Part shown: positions 62,485 to 64,000 of the stretch, piece after piece
Layout: every line of letters begins with the position of its first letter
How positions within the stretch are numbered: the stretch's first letter is position 1
The notes under the pieces: generated by a model
Told to the model about the DNA's origin: nothing
Databases searched by the model: none
What the model saw: the letters and a program-made list of their open reading frames with translations, nothing else
NCBI RefSeq assembly: GCF_001571145.1
Contig: NZ_BCTF01000014.1
Location: 1 to 64,000, forward strand
Reading direction: 5' to 3'
DNA from: Hydrogenophaga flava NBRC 102514
Lineage (GTDB): Bacteria > Pseudomonadota > Gammaproteobacteria > Burkholderiales > Burkholderiaceae_C
DNA length: 64,000 nt
Made by a program: the position numbers and the translations under genes

Positions 62485-63255
62485 TCAGACCTCGACTGGG
62501 GTCTCTTCTGCGTCGAAGCTGTCGCGGAACGTGAACCAGATCGATGTGAAGAACATCGAGGCCATGAAGAGCACCGCCGGGTAGACGATCAGGCCCGCGG
62601 CGTCTGCGCCGCCGAGCAGGGCACTGAGCAGACTCAGGGACACGCTGAAGGCCACGAACAGCCCGGTCCAGCCGAGCAGGAACACCAGCAGCGCGCCCTT
62701 GTTGGCCCAGCTGGCCATGAGGCTGAAGAACAGGCTCTTGACCGGTGGCACGTCGTGCCAGAAGAGCAGGGCGGGCGCGTGCCAGAACAGCATTTGCAGC
62801 GGCATCATGGCCGCCAGGCCGAACCACAGTGCCGGACTGGTGACCATGCTGCGCATGGCCTCCTCGGCGGTCATGGTGGCGGCGCCCTCGGGGTTGCCTT
62901 CCATCAGGCCCACCAGCAGCAGGATCACCAGCAGCCCCAGGCCGTACAGACCGCCCAGGGTGAGCATGCCCCGGGTCTTGGCGGGGCCGCCACGGAGGGC
63001 GGTGACCAGCTGCTTGGGCATCGGGAACCGCCCGGCCTCGGCCTCGCGCGAGGCCGACATCAGGCCCAGGTTGACCGCCGGGGTCAGCAGGGTGGCCAGG
63101 GCGGTGCCGAGGAAGGGCACAAGGGCCAGCACCGACACCACCGCCATGAACATGAAGAACAGGCCCGACATGGCCGGCGGTTGCCGCAGGAAGGTCTTGA
63201 CGCCCAGCCGCACCCACTGCAGGCCGGTGGAAGCGGGCACGGTGCGCAGTTTCAT
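62485..63255 (-). CDS. BPSS1780-family membrane protein
   Basis: 256 residues with about six hydrophobic helices (MSGLFFMFMAVVSVLALVPFL, LGGLYGLGLLVILLLVGLM, ALWFGLAAMMPLQMLFWHAPALLFW, GALLVFLLGWTGLFVAF, LLGGADAAGLIVYPAVLFMASMFF). The N-terminus TGLQWVRLGVKTFLRQPPAMSGLFFMF, the WHAPALLFWHD text and the ending TSIWFTFRDSF are characteristic of the BPSS1780 proteins seen next to thrB in Burkholderiales. Function unknown; it starts 11 bases after thrB and is co-directional. Confidence 0.85.
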   Translation of the reverse strand: MKLRTVPASTGLQWVRLGVKTFLRQPPAMSGLFFMFMAVVSVLALVPFLGTALATLLTPAVNLGLMSASREAEAGRFPMPKQLVTALRGGPAKTRGMLTLGGLYGLGLLVILLLVGLMEGNPEGAATMTAEEAMRSMVTSPALWFGLAAMMPLQMLFWHAPALLFWHDVPPVKSLFFSLMASWANKGALLVFLLGWTGLFVAFSVSLSLLSALLGGADAAGLIVYPAVLFMASMFFTSIWFTFRDSFDAEETPVEV

Positions 63256-63265
63256 GGCACGGCCT

Positions 63266-64000
63266 TCAGGCGGGCACGCCGCCGGCGTCGCGCAGCGAGT
63301 CCGCCAGCTCGCGGGCCTGGCGCACGCGTTCGCGCAGCACGCGCTCGAAATGGCCCGGGTCGTGCGGCTTGAGCATCGCTGCCTCGCGCGGCAGGTGCCA
63401 GTCCCACAGCCGCGAGAGCCAGAAGCGCAGCGCGCCAGCGCGCAGCATGGCGGGCAGCAGCTGGCGTTCGGCCGCCGTCAGCGGGCGCACCGACTGGTAG
63501 GCCGCCAGCATGGCGTGCGCGCGGCTCTCGTCGTGCAGGCCGTCGGCCGCCTCGTCGCCGTGGAAGATGCACCAGTCGTTCAGCGTCACCGCCAGGTCGA
63601 ACAGCCAGCTGTCGTTGCCGGCGAAGTAGAAGTCGAAGAAACCGCAGAGGCGGTCGCCGTCGAACATCACGTTGTCGCGGAACAGGTCGGCGTGCACCGG
63701 GCCATGGGGCAGCGCCTTGAACGCGGGCTGCGCGGCCACGTGGTTCTGGTAGGCCCGCTCGCTGCGGATCAGGATGGCCTGGTCGTCGCTCAGGTGGGGC
63801 AGCACCACCGGCACCGTCTCGTTCCACCAGGCCAGGCCGCGCAGGTTGGGCTGCTGCATGGCGAAGTCCTGGCCGGCCAGGTGCATGCGGGCGAGCATGG
63901 CGCCCACCGCCTCGCAGTGCACCACCGAGGGCCGCAGTTCGCTGTGCCCGGCCAGCTTGTTGACCACGGCTGCGGGCTTGCCCTGCAGCCTGTGCAGGAT
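63266..64000 (-). CDS. thrB: Homoserine kinase (ThrB), 3' part; gene runs off the right edge
   Basis: The 245 codons seen carry the C-terminal part of the choline/homoserine-kinase fold: [14 protein letters not shown], the catalytic loop [47 protein letters not shown] (HADLFRDN and GFFDFYFAG hold the catalytic Asp and metal-binding Asp). N-terminal residues are outside. It phosphorylates homoserine with ATP in threonine synthesis. The position next to BPSS1780-type gene supports the call; in this order thrB often follows polA. Confidence 0.9.
   Translation of the reverse strand: MLHRLQGKPAAVVNKLAGHSELRPSVVHCEAVGAMLARMHLAGQDFAMQQPNLRGLAWWNETVPVVLPHLSDDQAILIRSERAYQNHVAAQPAFKALPHGPVHADLFRDNVMFDGDRLCGFFDFYFAGNDSWLFDLAVTLNDWCIFHGDEAADGLHDESRAHAMLAAYQSVRPLTAAERQLLPAMLRAGALRFWLSRLWDWHLPREAAMLKPHDPGHFERVLRERVRQARELADSLRDAGGVPA

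Overview
The window looks like chromosomal DNA of a high-GC betaproteobacterium of the order Burkholderiales, most likely a Comamonadaceae member (Hydrogenophaga/Polaromonas-like). The reasons are the GC-rich codon use, five Bug/TctC-type periplasmic binding proteins, a Burkholderiales-type porin, a BPSS1780-type membrane protein next to homoserine kinase, and a LnmK-like gene of the Pnap_2097 type. This placement is inference from gene content. No phage, insertion sequence, CRISPR array or rRNA was seen.

Layout. 1-8.9 kb: the start of an IclR-type regulator, divergent from a six-gene operon (Bug binding protein, enoyl-CoA isomerase/hydratase, NDP-forming acyl-CoA synthetase, fused enoyl-CoA hydratase/3-hydroxyacyl-CoA dehydrogenase, MmgE/PrpD protein, thiolase). 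This reads as uptake, CoA activation and beta-oxidation-like breakdown of an unidentified carboxylic acid. 8.9-16.5 kb: ccoG with an unknown partner, an LrgA/LrgB pair, two MocR-type regulators, and a TetR regulator divergent from a DUF1348 gene with twin palindromic operators. 16.6-24.8 kb: a full Nit1C cluster (nitrilase, radical SAM, GNAT, AIR-synthase-like, glycosyltransferase, flavin oxidoreductase and two small proteins) behind a probable sigma-54 promoter. Its glycosyltransferase gene carries a one-base frameshift, and a LnmK-like gene is coupled to its end.

24.8-29.1 kb: Bug, CaiB-type CoA-transferase, Bug, alpha/beta hydrolase. This operon is preceded by the same 17-bp palindrome (ATTCCA-N5-TGGAAT) found before the first operon, so one IclR regulator may control both. 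29.1-36.9 kb: a co-directional minus-strand run gntR, bug, amidohydrolase, tctD, tctE, tctC, tctB, tctA, which is a complete tripartite tricarboxylate transporter with its two-component system. 36.9-43.8 kb: a branched-chain amino-acid type binding lipoprotein, tRNA-Ala(CGC), a MotA/MotB-like stator pair, a beta-hydroxyacid dehydrogenase, a FadR-type regulator with a clear operator, an arylformamidase-like hydrolase and guaC. 43.9-49.8 kb: a two-subunit molybdenum hydroxylase (isoquinoline 1-oxidoreductase type), a Crp/Fnr regulator and UvrD helicase.

49.9-64 kb: porin, a phytase-like beta-propeller protein, an alpha/beta hydrolase, an M14-like carboxypeptidase, phosphatidylserine decarboxylase divergent from a membrane-anchored class III aminotransferase, a small integral membrane protein, a GT4 glycosyltransferase (together possibly a lipid-modifying neighbourhood), a 5'-nucleotidase-family lipoprotein, a BPSS1780-type membrane protein and the 3' part of thrB. 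Most genes are tightly packed; several starts overlap the preceding stop (ATGA), which points to translational coupling.
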